Below, one piece after another: positions 1-9,307 of a stretch of 61,553 bases of DNA. The DNA is from Streptococcus ferus DSM 20646. Lineage in GTDB: Bacteria; Bacillota; Bacilli; Lactobacillales; Streptococcaceae. The stretch is from NCBI RefSeq assembly GCF_000372425.1, contig NZ_AQVD01000002.1, positions 64,753-126,305 on the forward strand, written 5' to 3'. A program made the translations under genes and the position numbers. How positions within the stretch are numbered: position 1 is the stretch's first letter; every line of letters begins with the position of its first letter. The notes below the pieces were generated by a model. The model worked only from the letters and a program-made list of their open reading frames with translations, was not told the DNA's origin and did not search any database.

Positions 1-183
1 TCACATTAGGATGGCGTTTCTGATAAGCTTCAATCGCCTTAACATCTTCGTCATTAAGTTCTTCACCCTTTTTCCCTTTCTCAACCGCTTCAAGATAAGC
101 TTCCCGCTCTTCCCACTAGCTGTTAATGGTCTTTGTCCACTCGAGAGCCTTCTGACTAGGCAGGGTGAAGGTGCCGTTAAAGC
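1..183 (-). pseudogene. Remnant of a second LXG toxin gene copy
   Basis: Positions 1-183 match positions 2326-2508, inside the intact LXG gene, with a constant offset of 2325 and only a handful of substitutions. Read on the minus strand they encode the part equivalent to about residues 191-251 of the intact protein. One substitution turns the CAG codon for Gln in the NSQWEER motif into TAG, so the reading frame is broken. Homology stops abruptly at 183, so the N-terminal LXG part is missing, and it continues past the window's left edge. I read it as the leftover junction of an orphan toxin cassette whose C-terminal part may lie outside the window. Confidence 0.85.
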
Positions 184-492
184 CAACAGTATAATATCAG
201 TCAGCATCCGATAGAAGTTAACCGACCAGAAGTAGACCTTTGAATCCAGACAAAGAATCTTATTTATTGTATCATATCACACTAATGTTTTCAAAAGGGG
301 AAACAAAAAAGAGACTGGTAACAGCCTCTTAGTAACAAAGATAAGACTTAATCAATCTACTATTATAAAATATTATTATATAAGGCTTTGGCCATTAATA
401 TAGCAAGTTCACCCAAACCCCCATTTTGATAGACTTCATAGAAGTCGAAGATTTTTTGTCACCACCTAGTTGTCGCACTGCCAAAATACTCT
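184..492. other. Intergenic stretch past the T7SS effector module
   Basis: This stretch of roughly 300 bases has no convincing gene. It is AT-rich and holds the junction where LXG homology ends (near 183), a terminator-like hairpin at 303-330, and otherwise nothing I recognise. Confidence 0.5.
303..330 (-). terminator. Rho-independent terminator after the T7SS effector module
   Basis: Arms at 309-317 and 322-330 pair with one G-U on the minus strand (9 bp, 4-base loop) and are followed by a run of six T on that strand. It is the first such structure downstream of the DUF4176 gene and probably ends the type VII transcript. Confidence 0.6.
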
Positions 493-789
493 TTATTTTG
501 GAATTCCCCGTTTTAAATTAGAAGGGTTTTCAATTACCCATTTGTGATATAATTCTGCAAATCTTCTCTCATCATCATCCGTATAACCTTCAAAGAGAAC
601 TTCATCAATATCTTCCGATTGACAATAGTAGACTTCTTCCGGATTGAGTCCTTCAGGATAGATACCTAAACCATAATCGAAGAATACTTGCTTGCCATCC
701 TGCTCGACAACAGCTCCTCTATTAAGAACAACCATTTTTTGATTGCCTTCTGCTAAATAAACAACACTTCCAACTGGTAATAAAGACAT
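493..789 (-). CDS. DUF4176-family T7SS-associated protein
   Basis: This is a 98-residue acidic protein with an N-terminal beta-rich part (LLPVGSVVYL, then VVLNRG and FFDYGLGIYPEGL), typical of the DUF4176 family that recurs in firmicute type VII/LXG loci. No signal peptide or membrane segment is visible. Its start codon shares one base with the stop of the preceding membrane-protein gene (TAATG), so the two are translationally coupled. Last gene of the effector module. It may be an accessory or targeting factor for the LXG toxin or a second immunity factor; the sequence does not decide. Confidence 0.65.
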   Translation of the reverse strand: MSLLPVGSVVYLAEGNQKMVVLNRGAVVEQDGKQVFFDYGLGIYPEGLNPEEVYYCQSEDIDEVLFEGYTDDDERRFAELYHKWVIENPSNLKRGIPK

Positions 790-1481
790 TAGTCTTCCTC
801 CTCTAAAAAAATAAATTTATTCCGACTTAACACATCAAAAAGATTTAAAAACCTAATAAATAAAATACTATAAACAGCTATGAAACCAAATAGCATAACC
901 ATATAGTTCCTGTTCAACGTAAATATAAAGCATACTGGCAAGCCAATCAAAATTTGCATAGCCTCTCCTACAGGCCCTGTTCTAGCTTTTCGTTTCGTAC
1001 TAACATACCTCAGCTGAGGCTTTCGCTCAACCCTATAGCTTTTTTCCGTAACTAGTTGAGAGGGAGTCTCCGAAGTTCTATTCAAGCTAAAAATAATAGC
1101 GCCTATACTAGTAATATATAGTAGGAGGAGAAATTTCCAAAATACCAAAATATCATCATTGTGAATAAAATTAATCCCTAATAAAGATAGGATGGCAGAT
1201 ACAACTAGCCAAATAGCTGCAGACCATAATTCAATAAGCTGATGCCCAGAGGTCTGCCACCAAGGGAGAGATTTGATAGCATAGTGATCTTTGCTATCCG
1301 TAATATCATAAATTGTGTATTGTCTATTATGCTTTGGGAAAAAGCCTGAAAAATAATTGCGAATATCTCTTGGATTGGCATAATCAATAATGTAAAAGCG
1401 ATTATGTAGCTCAATCACATAATACCTAAAGTTAAGCCAGCCTACCAATTTTGCGACATACAATTGCTGTTTTTTTACCAT
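789..1481 (-). CDS. DUF443-like multi-membrane immunity protein candidate (TipE/TsaI type)
   Basis: This 230-residue integral membrane protein has a short cytoplasmic N-terminal domain containing FRYYVIELHNRFYIIDY. About four hydrophobic segments follow, around residues 85-103, 112-132, 173-190 and 194-212. The N-terminal pattern (a structured aromatic/Leu strand followed by a short lead to a Trp/Pro-rich link and membrane helices) resembles DUF443, the family of the S. aureus immunity protein TsaI and of streptococcal TipE. It overlaps the 3' end of the LXG toxin gene by 7 bases, the usual place for the immunity gene. Because the toxin ends in a glycine zipper likely to act in membranes, a membrane-embedded antidote makes sense. 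Family assignment is by eye; toxin neutralisation is inferred. Confidence 0.6.
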   Translation of the reverse strand: MVKKQQLYVAKLVGWLNFRYYVIELHNRFYIIDYANPRDIRNYFSGFFPKHNRQYTIYDITDSKDHYAIKSLPWWQTSGHQLIELWSAAIWLVVSAILSLLGINFIHNDDILVFWKFLLLLYITSIGAIIFSLNRTSETPSQLVTEKSYRVERKPQLRYVSTKRKARTGPVGEAMQILIGLPVCFIFTLNRNYMVMLFGFIAVYSILFIRFLNLFDVLSRNKFIFLEEED

Positions 1482-3079
1482 CCAAATGCTCCTTTGAGTG
1501 AACCGATAGGATTGCTAAAGGCTTTTCCAATTGATTTCACACCATCAGAAACTGCCTTTCCACCTTTATTCAGAAGGTCACCAGCACCATCAATGACATC
1601 CTTGACAGGCTTAATATTTTCATAAGCTGCCTTTAAACCAGCCGAAGCTACCGCTCCAACTGCTATACCTACAGCCAATGTTCCAATGGCTGGTAAAGCG
1701 GCAGCAGTTCCAATTGCTCCAGCCACTGCACCTGCTCCAAGAGCAACAGCGCCTCCAACAGCTCCATAACTTATAGCACGACCAACATTTTTGTGTTTGC
1801 TATAATGGTCGAACCCTTCTAGAGCGGCACTGACCCCAAAACCAAGAAATTTGGCACTATGTCCTATCAGCTTACTCGTACCATTAGACATGCCTTTTAA
1901 CTTACCGGATAACCAAGCCCTAGGTTTGATGGTATCTTTAACAAAGCGCCCTAAAGCATCTCTTGGCTGCAATTTAGCTCCAAGGACTCGTCCAAGGTTT
2001 TTCCCTTGTTTAATTGCCACTTCATTAGCATCATCTAACATCTTACCAATAGTAGCCCAGCTCCATTCCTTGCCCCATTCTTTCGGATTAGCTGCTTTAG
2101 AAATCAGCGTTTCTGGGATATCGTCAAAACCATAGTAATACTCGTCCAAGGCATTTACAATTTGTTTCGATGGCTTTACATCAGGATGAAACTTAGCATA
2201 AGCGTTAATGGCCACAACATCAGCTTCTGTCAATACTTCCCCATTGTCAATCTTCTTCACCACATCTTGATAATTTTTATCAACCGTATAAACGTCCTTA
2301 GCAGCTTCAACAGTCTGATCTATCTTCACATTAGGATGGCGTTTCTGATAAGCTTCAATCGCCTTAACATCTTCGTCATTAAGTTCTTCACCCTTTTTCC
2401 CTTTCTCAACCGCTTCAAGATAAACTTCCCGCTCTTCCCACTGGCTGTTAATGGTCTTTGTCCACTCGAGATCCTTCTGACTAGGAAGGGTGAAGGTGCC
2501 GTTAAAGCTGGTCACCCCTGCCTGAAGCTGGGAAAGACCCGTCGTCACCGCACTCTCTAGAGCCGCAATGTCACTAAAGAAGCCTGACGATTGGGCGTCA
2601 TATTCCCGCAACTTACGGAGCTTTTCTTCTAGCTCCGTCTTGGCGGTTGTATCACTGGTAATAGCATCATTGAGGTTATTAATGCTTGTTTGAACCGCGT
2701 CCGTCATGGGCTCTGTCTTTCCCAGACTGGTTACTGACGTTTGGTTGGCTTCGATGGTTGTCGCATAGGCCGAAATCTGAGCGGTCAGCGTCTCCTCATC
2801 CAGATCTTCACCGCCGACCTGTGCGCGGTATTCGTCCGGCAGTTTCTGGACATCGGCCTTGGCGGCATCTGCCAGAAGGATAAAGGCTTTCACTAAGGGA
2901 GTCACAACACTGCTGCCATAGCTTTTAATATTAGTATAGGCATCACCCGAGAGCTTATCCTCATTGGCTAGGTTATCAAAGGCACTAATAAGACTTTCAA
3001 AACCAGCCGTATAGTTGTCAGCCAACGTCGCCACAGAAGTCGCCTGACTATCAGAACTCCCTAAAACCATTTTGACCAT
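1475..3079 (-). CDS. LXG-domain T7SS toxin with glycine-zipper C-terminus (TelE/TspA-like)
   Basis: This is a 534-residue polymorphic toxin. Residues 1-200 form a helical LXG domain (LSGDAYTNIKSY near residue 43, long coiled-coil stretches to about 190). A charged linker region follows that contains two similar helical motifs (LNDEDVKAIEAYQKRHPNVK and LTEADVVAINAYAKFHPDVK). The C-terminal 100 residues hold a hydrophobic glycine/alanine-rich block (YGAVGGAVALGAGAVAGAIG and on), then an amphipathic tail. Glycine zippers of this kind occur in TelE of S. gallolyticus and in TspA of S. aureus, which depolarise membranes. It is preceded by a strong GGAGGAG ribosome site and sits between a Lap1-like partner and the immunity candidate. 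A fragment of a second copy lies at the left edge. Confidence 0.85.
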   Translation of the reverse strand: MVKMVLGSSDSQATSVATLADNYTAGFESLISAFDNLANEDKLSGDAYTNIKSYGSSVVTPLVKAFILLADAAKADVQKLPDEYRAQVGGEDLDEETLTAQISAYATTIEANQTSVTSLGKTEPMTDAVQTSINNLNDAITSDTTAKTELEEKLRKLREYDAQSSGFFSDIAALESAVTTGLSQLQAGVTSFNGTFTLPSQKDLEWTKTINSQWEEREVYLEAVEKGKKGEELNDEDVKAIEAYQKRHPNVKIDQTVEAAKDVYTVDKNYQDVVKKIDNGEVLTEADVVAINAYAKFHPDVKPSKQIVNALDEYYYGFDDIPETLISKAANPKEWGKEWSWATIGKMLDDANEVAIKQGKNLGRVLGAKLQPRDALGRFVKDTIKPRAWLSGKLKGMSNGTSKLIGHSAKFLGFGVSAALEGFDHYSKHKNVGRAISYGAVGGAVALGAGAVAGAIGTAAALPAIGTLAVGIAVGAVASAGLKAAYENIKPVKDVIDGAGDLLNKGGKAVSDGVKSIGKAFSNPIGSLKGAFGW

Positions 3080-3097
3080 TTTTAAGTCTCCTCCTCT

Positions 3098-3475
3098 TTA
3101 ATTAAATGCTTCTGGATCAGCAGTTGTTGGAACACTTGTCCCATTGGCACTAGCACCGCTCGAGCGATTACTGCTAGCTGTGTCTGAACTCCAACCACTC
3201 AAACCAGAAACAGCACTTGCAATTTCAGCGTCTTTTTCCTGAAAGTTACTGTCAACTTTAGTGACACAATCTGAAAAACTTTCTACTCCTGTTGCAACTT
3301 GATTGGCGTTGTTGGAGAGACTATCAATAAGAGGGGATGCATTACTCACATTACCGGTAATCGTCGAGTCGGCATCTTTGGTCGCCGCACTATATCCTAA
3401 AACTGTCGCTGTGCCTGTATTTATTGTTGTTGCAATACTGCTGGCTGTGCCAGCATCTGATTTAATGTCTCCCAT
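3098..3475 (-). CDS. Lap1-like small T7SS partner protein (TIGR04197/DUF3130 type)
   Basis: This 125-residue, Ser/Ala/Thr-rich helical-hairpin protein starts MGDIKSDAGTASSIAT, the N-terminal pattern of the TIGR04197/DUF3130 (Lap1) family. It has a central GVESFSDCVTKVD helix and a GLSGW motif near residue 93 before a disordered Ser-rich tail. Proteins of this family bind the LXG domain and help target it to the secretion machine. It lies 15 bases after essC and 18 bases before the LXG gene. A Lap2 (DUF3958) partner, present in the second island, is not found here. Confidence 0.7.
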   Translation of the reverse strand: MGDIKSDAGTASSIATTINTGTATVLGYSAATKDADSTITGNVSNASPLIDSLSNNANQVATGVESFSDCVTKVDSNFQEKDAEIASAVSGLSGWSSDTASSNRSSGASANGTSVPTTADPEAFN

Positions 3476-3490
3476 AAGCGAATCTTTCTC

Positions 3491-6400
3491 CTAATCTCTT
3501 GTAATCTTAAGTAATTCTTCTTTCCTGCGATTATGCAGATAAAGTGTATCAATCGCCAAGTACGGTTCTTTGGAATTGAAATTTTTCGGCAGGAAGTTTT
3601 GATCCAGCATGCGCATCCCAAATAGAATATGGCTTGTATTCTGTCTAAAGGACTTCGCAATATCTGTTCCGCTAATCGCCAGATAGTTCTTATAACCACC
3701 TGCAATCAAATGCATTTTGACTTTAGAAGCCTTATCAAAGATGATTTGTACCTGTTCCATACTCATCTGGCTTTGGGAAGCAAAATGCTCTAAATCAGGT
3801 ATGATACCAAACCATTCTTTATATTCTGACGCATTCTCCCGACGGTGAATTTCCAGTACCAACTGTTCCAAACGTTCACTCATATTATTGCCATCAGCTG
3901 TAACATACGTTTTAACCTTATTAGCCAAGTTTTCGTAAAGACCATCCGTATCAAATAACATAACAGAAGCCTCTGGCAATGAAGCCAATGTTTCGACTAA
4001 ATGTCTGGTCATATTGACTAAATGCTCTTCTGTATCTGAAATATAAGCCATCTGTTTAAGTTCTGACAGCGGAATAGCGACACTTTCCACCGTTTCCATA
4101 CTGAGCCCAACTGGTAAGGCATTCGACTTCAGATCTCGCTGAACACTAGATTTGCTTATAAAGTCAGACATATTGACTACTTCTGGAACAATGGCGATTG
4201 GTTTCGGACGTAATCCTTCCCATGACTGATCAAGTTTTTGAACTGTTTCTTGTAAGTTTGAAAGAACTTCCCGATTTGTCTCACCCTCTGCTGGTAAAGC
4301 AAATTGGATAACTTCAGGATCAGGATAACGCATCAAACCGCGGCCCGGAATATCTTCCATGATATAAGCATGACGTCCGATAATTGTCCGAGACTCACCA
4401 TCTTCTGCTAGCTTGAGCACTAAACGTTCACGAATATTAGCTTGAATCCCTCCTTTTAAAGTGGCGAGACGAGAAGCAGTGATTACTACTGTGATTCCCA
4501 AGCTGTTACCATCACGAGTCAGAACTTGAATAAAGGCATCTAACTTCTCATAAAGTGGACTGTCTCTCATTCCATCATAGTTATCAATGACTACGACAAT
4601 CTGTGAATAGGTATTTCCCTGTTCACGATACATGTTGCTATTAGCAGCACCTTGAAGCTGTAAGAATTGCTTTCTCTCTGACATCAGTTGCGTCAGACGT
4701 GTAATGAATTTTGTTAGCTTCTCATCATCGGATGCTGTCATAAAGTCTGCTACATGAGGCAATTTCCAAAGTGGTAAAAGACCATTCGTCCCAAAATCAA
4801 GCAGATAGAATTGAACCTCTTCGGGGGTATGTCTTGTAGCTAATGACATCGTTAAAGTCTGCAAGAATGTTGTTTTCCCCATTCCTGGTTGTGACAGCAG
4901 CAATAAATTTCCCTGAGTTGCAGGATTATAGATAGCAGTTTCCTGAGCTTGACGACTTGGAATATCTACAACGCCAATAGCAGCATCATAGATTTTCAAT
5001 ATTGTAGGTAATTTCAATGTTGTCAGACTGATACGTTCTGATAGCGGAGGAAGCCAAGGCTGTGGCAGAGGCACAATTTTCTCCTCTTGCGTTAGACGTT
5101 CGATTTCCTCCACAATCGCATTCAGCTCTGTCGGTACTTGACTGATACTTGTTGCCTGATCCAGACCGGATAGGTCTTTATTCAGCGCCTCATATTGACC
5201 TAAAGCATTGATTCGTGAAATCGTGTAGTCGGCAATACCTTGACTGTCTTTATCTAACTGATAATCTGCGCCAGACCAAGCACTCTGAAAGAGTTCATAA
5301 ACTTCATTATTTCCCACTTGAAGATAAGCACGTCCTGTTTGCGTAATTTCAGCAGCATCTGGCGTATGTAACATCTCTTGAGAATCTGACTTATCAGCCA
5401 CCTTGAGAGCTATTCTAAAGTTGGAGTTGGACCAAATTTGATCATTGACGACACCTGTAGGTTTTTGGGTTGCTAAGATGAGATTGACTCCCAGTGAGCG
5501 TCCGATACGTGCCGTTGAAATAAGTTCGCTAATAAACTCCGGCTGCTCACTTTTTAGTTCGGCAAACTCATCGGATATCAAGAAGAGGTGAGGCATAGGC
5601 TCTTTGGCTTCACCTAGCTGAACTTTCTTCTGGTAAGCGTGAATATGGTTAACATGATATTGAGCAAAGAGTCGCTGACGTCTTTGCAGCTCTGCCTTGA
5701 TAGAAGTCAGCGCTCGCATTGACTGGGCACCGTCCAAATTAGTAATTGTTCCTAAAACATGGGGTAAATCTTTGAAAAGATTCGCCATTCCTCCACCCTT
5801 GTAGTCAATCAAAAGAAAGGCAACCTCATGAGGGTGAAAGTTAACAGCTAAAGACAGGATGTAAGACTGAATCAACTCCGATTTTCCAGATCCAGTTGTA
5901 CCAGCAATAAGACCATGTGGACCATGTGCCTTTTCATGCAAATCTAAATTGACGATATCATCCTGCCCGCGAAGACCTAAAGGAACGGCCATACTTTGAT
6001 AGGCACGGCGAGACTGCCAACGCGATAAAATATCTAAGTCTGAAACCTTTTCTGCTCCATACATCTCCAAGAAGGTCACGCTCTCTGGAATAGAGGATTT
6101 CAATGTCTGTAAATGCCTGAGTGGTGCTAATCGTCTTGCTAATTGCTCTTTATCATACGCTTCTGGGAAATGATCCAAGGTAAAGTTTTGTTCCTTTAGA
6201 ACTCCCTCTTCCATAACTAATTCGCCCGTTGTCTGATCCTTGAGACGTATGACCGTCTGTACATTTTCAGAGAGAGAACGCATCACATCCTGTACAAAGA
6301 TTAAACTACAACCTAAGGCCGTTGGATCTTCTGAGAAGAATTCCATGATGACATGATCCATGACCAAGGTCTCATCCGTAATCAAAATCACATAATGTGG

Positions 6401-7840
6401 GGTGAAGAAGATTTCCTGATTATTACCTGCCGCAGCTAATTGTGTTTGGCGCTGTTTAAGAATTTGATTCAGGCTTCCCAGAACTTGATCCCTTGTTCGC
6501 TGATTATCCACAAAACCGCGAATATTTAAATCCCTTAGAGTTGCATGCGGAAGCCAGCGTAGCCACTCCCACTGAGGACGCTCATGTTCAGGCATGACAA
6601 CTATGAACTGAACATCGTGATAAGAGTGAAAGAATGCCAACTGATGCACCAATAATTGAAGTTGTTCCAGAACTAAGGAGCGATCACCAACGTAACCCAC
6701 AGGTCCATGTTGAAGATTAGCTATAACTGGCATAGCATTTAGTGTTTTATGGGATTCATAAAGTTCAAATCCTTCCATCTCTAGTGGATCTTTGACACCA
6801 CTGCGCTCCTTTTGCGAATACATCAGTTGATAGCTTGGTGGTACTTGCCCCAGACCTAAGCGATAGTATAAAAAGTCAAATTGCTGTGGAATTTTTTCGT
6901 AAATTCTGTGAGAGTATCCTTGAGCCAATTCGTCAATTTCTTCCAAGTTTGGATAATGATAATACTGCCCAAAGCGTTGAGATTCTGCTAATTGTGTTAA
7001 TTCGATTGACTTATCTGCTAGATAAGCATGATAGGCTGAAATTCGATCTTCTAAGCTCTGTTTATAGTCGCGCTTATTTCTGAAATAGTTTTGCACCGAA
7101 AAGACTGCCGTTGTAATCCCCATAGCAACTGACATGAAAATATAGAGCCCTCGCGGCTGGAATATCGAAATTAAAACAACAATACCAACCATGATTAAAG
7201 GCGGAATCAGCATTCTAAGCAACTCATTCCGAGGTTTATTGGGGACTTGAGGTGGTGCATTAACCGTCACCTTGTCTTCAATCGGTCGGTATATTAGACG
7301 AGGAGAACGGTGATAGTCTGGGTAATCCTCATAGTAGTGATACATCGATACTGCAACTTCAAGCAATCGCTCATTGGTTATTGTACCAGATAGCCAAACT
7401 TCCTTTGGGAATACTTTAATCATGCTATCCCCAAAAGCAATTTCCGAACCAAATCCAAGAATAGCTTTCTCAGGTGTTAAATGGTTATTGAGGTAAACCT
7501 GTTCTCCCAAACACTGCAGTTCCCAACTTTGATCCTGACTCTGACTGAGCACCAGAAGAATATCAGGGTTTTCTGGATTTAGGTCTCTGCCTGCCTCTGT
7601 ACCAATCACAATCCGATTTTTTCCAGAAATACTGTAGCACTTGACCTGTTCTGGCCGGATATAAATTTCAAAATCTCCTAAGTGAACTCCTGAGTCAATC
7701 CGACCATTTTCAGATTCATACTGATATTTCAATTCTCCCTCTTCTAGAAAGACACTCAATTGATCGTTAAGTATCAACGAGCCTTCCTCTGGAACACTCA
7801 GTATCTGACGATAAGTTCCTTTGAGAGCAATAATCTCCAT
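3491..7840 (-). CDS. essC: EssC, FtsK/SpoIIIE-type ATPase of the type VIIb secretion system
   Basis: This 1449-residue motor protein drives export of WXG100 and LXG substrates. Residues 1-190 look like the two forkhead-associated domains of EssC. Two transmembrane helices follow at roughly 208-248 (RMLIPPLIMVGIVVLISIF and the segment after it). The first FtsK ATPase domain has a Walker A GTTGSGKSE near residue 650 with FLLIDYKGGGM and LFLISDEFAEL after it. The second has QPGMGKTT near 985. A third, degenerate domain fills the C-terminus and lacks a clear P-loop. Length is normal for the family. It lies 12 bases after essB and directly before the effector module, the usual place where EssC C-terminal variants pair with local substrates. 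Confidence 0.95.
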   Translation of the reverse strand: MEIIALKGTYRQILSVPEEGSLILNDQLSVFLEEGELKYQYESENGRIDSGVHLGDFEIYIRPEQVKCYSISGKNRIVIGTEAGRDLNPENPDILLVLSQSQDQSWELQCLGEQVYLNNHLTPEKAILGFGSEIAFGDSMIKVFPKEVWLSGTITNERLLEVAVSMYHYYEDYPDYHRSPRLIYRPIEDKVTVNAPPQVPNKPRNELLRMLIPPLIMVGIVVLISIFQPRGLYIFMSVAMGITTAVFSVQNYFRNKRDYKQSLEDRISAYHAYLADKSIELTQLAESQRFGQYYHYPNLEEIDELAQGYSHRIYEKIPQQFDFLYYRLGLGQVPPSYQLMYSQKERSGVKDPLEMEGFELYESHKTLNAMPVIANLQHGPVGYVGDRSLVLEQLQLLVHQLAFFHSYHDVQFIVVMPEHERPQWEWLRWLPHATLRDLNIRGFVDNQRTRDQVLGSLNQILKQRQTQLAAAGNNQEIFFTPHYVILITDETLVMDHVIMEFFSEDPTALGCSLIFVQDVMRSLSENVQTVIRLKDQTTGELVMEEGVLKEQNFTLDHFPEAYDKEQLARRLAPLRHLQTLKSSIPESVTFLEMYGAEKVSDLDILSRWQSRRAYQSMAVPLGLRGQDDIVNLDLHEKAHGPHGLIAGTTGSGKSELIQSYILSLAVNFHPHEVAFLLIDYKGGGMANLFKDLPHVLGTITNLDGAQSMRALTSIKAELQRRQRLFAQYHVNHIHAYQKKVQLGEAKEPMPHLFLISDEFAELKSEQPEFISELISTARIGRSLGVNLILATQKPTGVVNDQIWSNSNFRIALKVADKSDSQEMLHTPDAAEITQTGRAYLQVGNNEVYELFQSAWSGADYQLDKDSQGIADYTISRINALGQYEALNKDLSGLDQATSISQVPTELNAIVEEIERLTQEEKIVPLPQPWLPPLSERISLTTLKLPTILKIYDAAIGVVDIPSRQAQETAIYNPATQGNLLLLSQPGMGKTTFLQTLTMSLATRHTPEEVQFYLLDFGTNGLLPLWKLPHVADFMTASDDEKLTKFITRLTQLMSERKQFLQLQGAANSNMYREQGNTYSQIVVVIDNYDGMRDSPLYEKLDAFIQVLTRDGNSLGITVVITASRLATLKGGIQANIRERLVLKLAEDGESRTIIGRHAYIMEDIPGRGLMRYPDPEVIQFALPAEGETNREVLSNLQETVQKLDQSWEGLRPKPIAIVPEVVNMSDFISKSSVQRDLKSNALPVGLSMETVESVAIPLSELKQMAYISDTEEHLVNMTRHLVETLASLPEASVMLFDTDGLYENLANKVKTYVTADGNNMSERLEQLVLEIHRRENASEYKEWFGIIPDLEHFASQSQMSMEQVQIIFDKASKVKMHLIAGGYKNYLAISGTDIAKSFRQNTSHILFGMRMLDQNFLPKNFNSKEPYLAIDTLYLHNRRKEELLKITRD

Positions 7841-7852
7841 AAAATTCCTTCC

Positions 7853-9067
7853 TTATTTTGTGTTAGAAGATGTTGATGATTCTGAGCTATTTTTACTGTC
7901 TTCTTCACCTGCTAAGGCCGTTTTGCGATCATCCCAATACTGGTCATACTCGGACTGTAGCTGAGAAAGCTTCTCATCACGCTTTTTCGCAGATAAACTA
8001 TCGTCCTTGCGCGTATCCGTAATTTCCTCTGCTAGAGCATAGAGGATTAAGTCCACATCATCCAGACGTTTGGCTGTATCGATAGCCTCCTCATTATCAC
8101 CCCGTCCAACCTGAATCCAGTAGTTTAGATAAAGTTCTTCGGACTTTAAGGTTACATTATTAAGTACAACATTTTTTTGCTCGTCATTAAAATCTAGCCC
8201 TTGAATATAAGCATAAGCCAACTCATATCTCTGGGTATAAGGCAATTTGTCTAAGGAAACACCTTCCAAATCGTCAATGAGACCAGTGTAGTCTAATTTG
8301 AGAAATGACTTATCCGCCTGTAACATTTTTGTTTGAAAAGGACTTTTGAAGAAAACAAGGTAAGTTAGAGGAACACATAGAATAACTAAAACAGCTGATA
8401 GCCAAATGGTTGCATACTTGTAAGTTTTAAAGCGACGTTTGGAAACGAGACTCCGTGTTTCAGCTTCCTCTATTCTTTTCTCTTTATAGAGTTTTGAAAG
8501 GTAACTCTCTAAATCATCTATGTTTTCCGCATGAAGGACCGGCAATAAAAATTCTGGAAGTTTTAAAACTTCTAAACCACCCTCATACAATGTCACGAAA
8601 TTCTCACCAGTAAATAGGCTAATGATGAGAGATTGAGCCTGCCGTAAAAAATCTTTTGGGGTCAAAACGGGGGGGACCATTGCATTCATCAAACTTCGAT
8701 AAGCCACTTTAATCGTCAAATCTTTTGTAATAAAAAGATTGGCTGGATGCAAAATAAGCCCAAAGGGATACCGCATTGCTCCTTTTAAATCTAAGATATT
8801 CAAACAAAATCGTAAACGCTCAGACATTCTAAGGGTTCTGATACTCTCAAAAGACTCTCCCAAAGTCAGAATTTCGTAGGAGAAGATGATTTGTTCATCT
8901 TCAAATTGCCTACTTTGTTTTAGAAAATAAGAAGAATCTACTTCTAATAATTGAAGTTGTTCCAAATTGGATAAATTAATGTCTGAACGTTTAAACATCA
9001 CCTGCCAACTGGTTTCATTTTTTTCGAAAATAAAATCTTGTCCTAAAAAAGCAAACTGTTCTTTCAT
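7853..9067 (-). CDS. essB: EssB, T7SS membrane pseudokinase component
   Basis: This 404-residue protein has an N-terminal kinase-like cytoplasmic domain (about 1-215) that lacks catalytic motifs. It has one transmembrane helix around 218-240 (YATIWLSAVLVILCVPLTYL) and an extracytoplasmic helical domain ending in a Ser/Asn-rich tail. This is the layout of EssB/YukC, a core channel component contacting EssC. Its ATG follows the esaB stop codon directly, with no gap, so the two are probably translationally coupled. Confidence 0.93.
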   Translation of the reverse strand: MKEQFAFLGQDFIFEKNETSWQVMFKRSDINLSNLEQLQLLEVDSSYFLKQSRQFEDEQIIFSYEILTLGESFESIRTLRMSERLRFCLNILDLKGAMRYPFGLILHPANLFITKDLTIKVAYRSLMNAMVPPVLTPKDFLRQAQSLIISLFTGENFVTLYEGGLEVLKLPEFLLPVLHAENIDDLESYLSKLYKEKRIEEAETRSLVSKRRFKTYKYATIWLSAVLVILCVPLTYLVFFKSPFQTKMLQADKSFLKLDYTGLIDDLEGVSLDKLPYTQRYELAYAYIQGLDFNDEQKNVVLNNVTLKSEELYLNYWIQVGRGDNEEAIDTAKRLDDVDLILYALAEEITDTRKDDSLSAKKRDEKLSQLQSEYDQYWDDRKTALAGEEDSKNSSESSTSSNTK

Positions 9068-9304
9068 CTATAGGCTCTCCAATCTTAAATAATCTCCCGT
9101 AGTAATAGGATAATCTGACAAGAGAGCTCCCTCAGAAAGAAGGAGCCCCTTATTCACCACAAGAAGTTGATAGGCGTGTTTAGCCTTAGGAATATTGAAT
9201 ATCTGGCTCAGCTCAAGACTCAACTGTTTTACTGTTATCCTAGTAGGAATACGCAAGTCAACGCTCTCCTTACCTAGATCAAGACTAATATTAATAAACT
9301 CCAC
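9068..9304 (-). CDS. esaB: EsaB, ubiquitin-like T7SS cytoplasmic protein
   Basis: This 78-residue protein has the ubiquitin/YukD fold pattern: an N-terminal strand INISLDLGKESVDLRIP, a helix (TVKQLSLELSQIF) and a C-terminal GDYLRLESL strand. EsaB is a small essential or regulatory component of the type VIIb machine. It lies between essA and essB with only 3 bases on one side and none on the other. Confidence 0.9.
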   Translation of the reverse strand: MEFINISLDLGKESVDLRIPTRITVKQLSLELSQIFNIPKAKHAYQLLVVNKGLLLSEGALLSDYPITTGDYLRLESL

Positions 9305-9307
9305 CTT

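Noticed and set aside
11..214. Plus-strand open frames over the LXG copies (11-214 and 2162-2560)
   Set aside because: They are antisense shadows of the same toxin sequence, share its duplication and have no ribosome site or family resemblance.
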